Of a DNA stretch of 28,909 nucleotides, positions 28,176-28,909 are shown one piece after another (positions within the stretch are counted from its first letter, which is position 1; each line of letters opens with the position of its first letter). Source of the stretch: a virus; IMG/VR virus record IMGVR_UViG_3300032235_000051, positions 1-28,909 of that record, one strand, 5' to 3'. A program made the position numbers and the translations under genes. Under the pieces are notes generated by a model. The model was given only the letters and a program-made list of their open reading frames with translations, searched no databases and was not told where the DNA came from.

Positions 28176-28909
28176 GCAGTTGCTACTTGGTGACCCCAAC
28201 GACGAGGCTGTTCAATGTGAGCAGTGTCGCGTCTGATTGGGAACATAAAGTCCACCATGTAACCCAAAGCATCCATCATATGATCATAACCTGAATCTTT
28301 GTCTGGTTGGCTAGTGCCTTCCTTGTAACTGTGTCTTTCAAGGCCCTCAATTGTGTGTTTGCACTTAGACGATAAAAACAAATGTCTAGTGCCTTGGCCG
28401 TCACATAGTCTACTATTGACAGCATTAATTCTATCCCTTACTGGGGTATGGCTTCTTGGTGCCTTGACAACAAAGCCAGCATTTTGTAATATAGTAATGT
28501 CTGTTTTGCCGCCAGCACTGGTCTTGCGTTGATGTCCTGCAGGATCAGGATAGATCCATATCTTGCTTTTTGGATATCTAGATTTAAGTTCATCTACCAA
28601 TTCATGTGTGTCAGACCCGTATATTCTGATCTCATCTATAACAACCAAATTATCGCCATGACGCACTGCAATAACAGCAGACATAGGATCAACGTTGAAG
28701 TCACAGCCAACATAAATGACATCTGTTTGATAGTCTTTGACATCAATGACATTTTCTCTTCTATCAAAGCTGTAGTAGATTCTGCCTGCAAAAGTTTCAA
28801 AGCTAGCAAGGAATTCTTGTCTAAAGGTTCTTTCATCTAGGTCCCTTCGTGCTTGTTCTATTTCTTCTAAAGGAACCCTACCACCATCTAATGTAGTAAA
28901 CTGCCACGA
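28169..28909 (-). CDS. terL: Terminase large subunit, C-terminal nuclease half (enters at window end)
   Basis: A 246-residue open frame from the window edge. It begins SWQFTTLDGGRVPLEEIEQA and carries DLDERTFRQEFLASFETF, the usual link to the nuclease. RNase H-like acidic positions are seen in YVGCDFNVDPMSAVIA, in IYPDPAGHQRKTSAGG and in SGYDHMMDALGYMVDF (the DHxxDAxxY end motif). With the 165 residues at the other end, the protein would be about 412-415 residues, normal for this family. It ends 60 nt before the portal gene. Confidence 0.93.
   Translation of the reverse strand, partial: SWQFTTLDGGRVPLEEIEQARRDLDERTFRQEFLASFETFAGRIYYSFDRRENVIDVKDYQTDVIYVGCDFNVDPMSAVIAVRHGDNLVVIDEIRIYGSDTHELVDELKSRYPKSKIWIYPDPAGHQRKTSAGGKTDITILQNAGFVVKAPRSHTPVRDRINAVNSRLCDGQGTRHLFLSSKCKHTIEGLERHSYKEGTSQPDKDSGYDHMMDALGYMVDFMFPIRRDTAHIEQPRRWGHQVATAL

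Noticed and set aside
1-28909. CRISPR array, integrase attachment site or insertion sequence
   Set aside because: No regularly spaced direct repeats, no integrase and no transposase or terminal inverted repeats were found.

Overview
The window reads as an almost complete genome of a tailed phage with a long non-contractile tail (siphovirus layout), about 28.9 kb, roughly 40 % G+C by eye. Every supported gene lies on the minus strand, so transcription runs from high to low coordinates. The two window ends are the two halves of one terminase large-subunit gene: its ATPase half runs off position 1 and its nuclease half enters at position 28909. The halves are out of frame by one base, so only a few bases (1, 4, 7, ...) seem to be missing. 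The simplest reading is a circularly permuted genome opened inside terL. The host is not identifiable with certainty. A lipobox protein suggests a Gram-negative host. The tail-fibre N-terminal domain and the 5127-5471 protein resemble proteins I associate with cyanophages and other aquatic phages.

In transcription order the layout is as follows. (1) Packaging and head: terS (680-1162), a two-helix membrane protein (487-687), terL (497-1 then 28909-28169), portal (26576-28108), three tiny very basic proteins (26144-26564), scaffold (25335-26036) and major capsid (24423-25301). (2) A moron-like island (23757-24399): a capsid terminator, a consensus sigma70 promoter, a possible 65-70-nt RNA ending in a hairpin, a second sigma70 promoter, two small exported proteins and a terminator. 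(3) Connectors and tail: 23686 down to 11583, including tail tube, a tail assembly chaperone with a canonical A AAA AAC frameshift site, an 893-aa tape measure, distal tail and hub proteins, a GNAT acetyltransferase, a 1279-aa J-like tip protein, accessory tail proteins and an XhlA-like membrane protein. (4) A structured, terminator-ended RNA candidate (11122-11268). (5) A cassette of small, mostly unrecognised genes (8052-11018) with an HNH endonuclease. (6) A fibre and adaptor block (1164-8012) with a duplicated two-gene cassette.

Genes are tightly packed: many neighbours share TAATG (stop/start, 1 nt) or ATGA (4 nt), which implies translational coupling. Almost every unit start that is not coupled has the minus-strand motif NNTAAATA upstream, often just after a hairpin. 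This motif looks like T4-type late promoters. I recognise no polymerase, primase, helicase, integrase, repressor, sigma factor or endolysin, so replication, late-promoter recognition and lysis must come from unrecognised genes, the host or a co-infecting phage.

The most striking observations are: an HNH gene whose ribosome binding site is locked in a hairpin that contains a TATAAATA promoter, the same logic as T4 I-TevI; the genome-wide TAAATA promoter set without any recognisable factor to read it; two candidate phage non-coding RNAs; and a cluster of GC-rich hairpins inserted in frame in a gene of unknown function.
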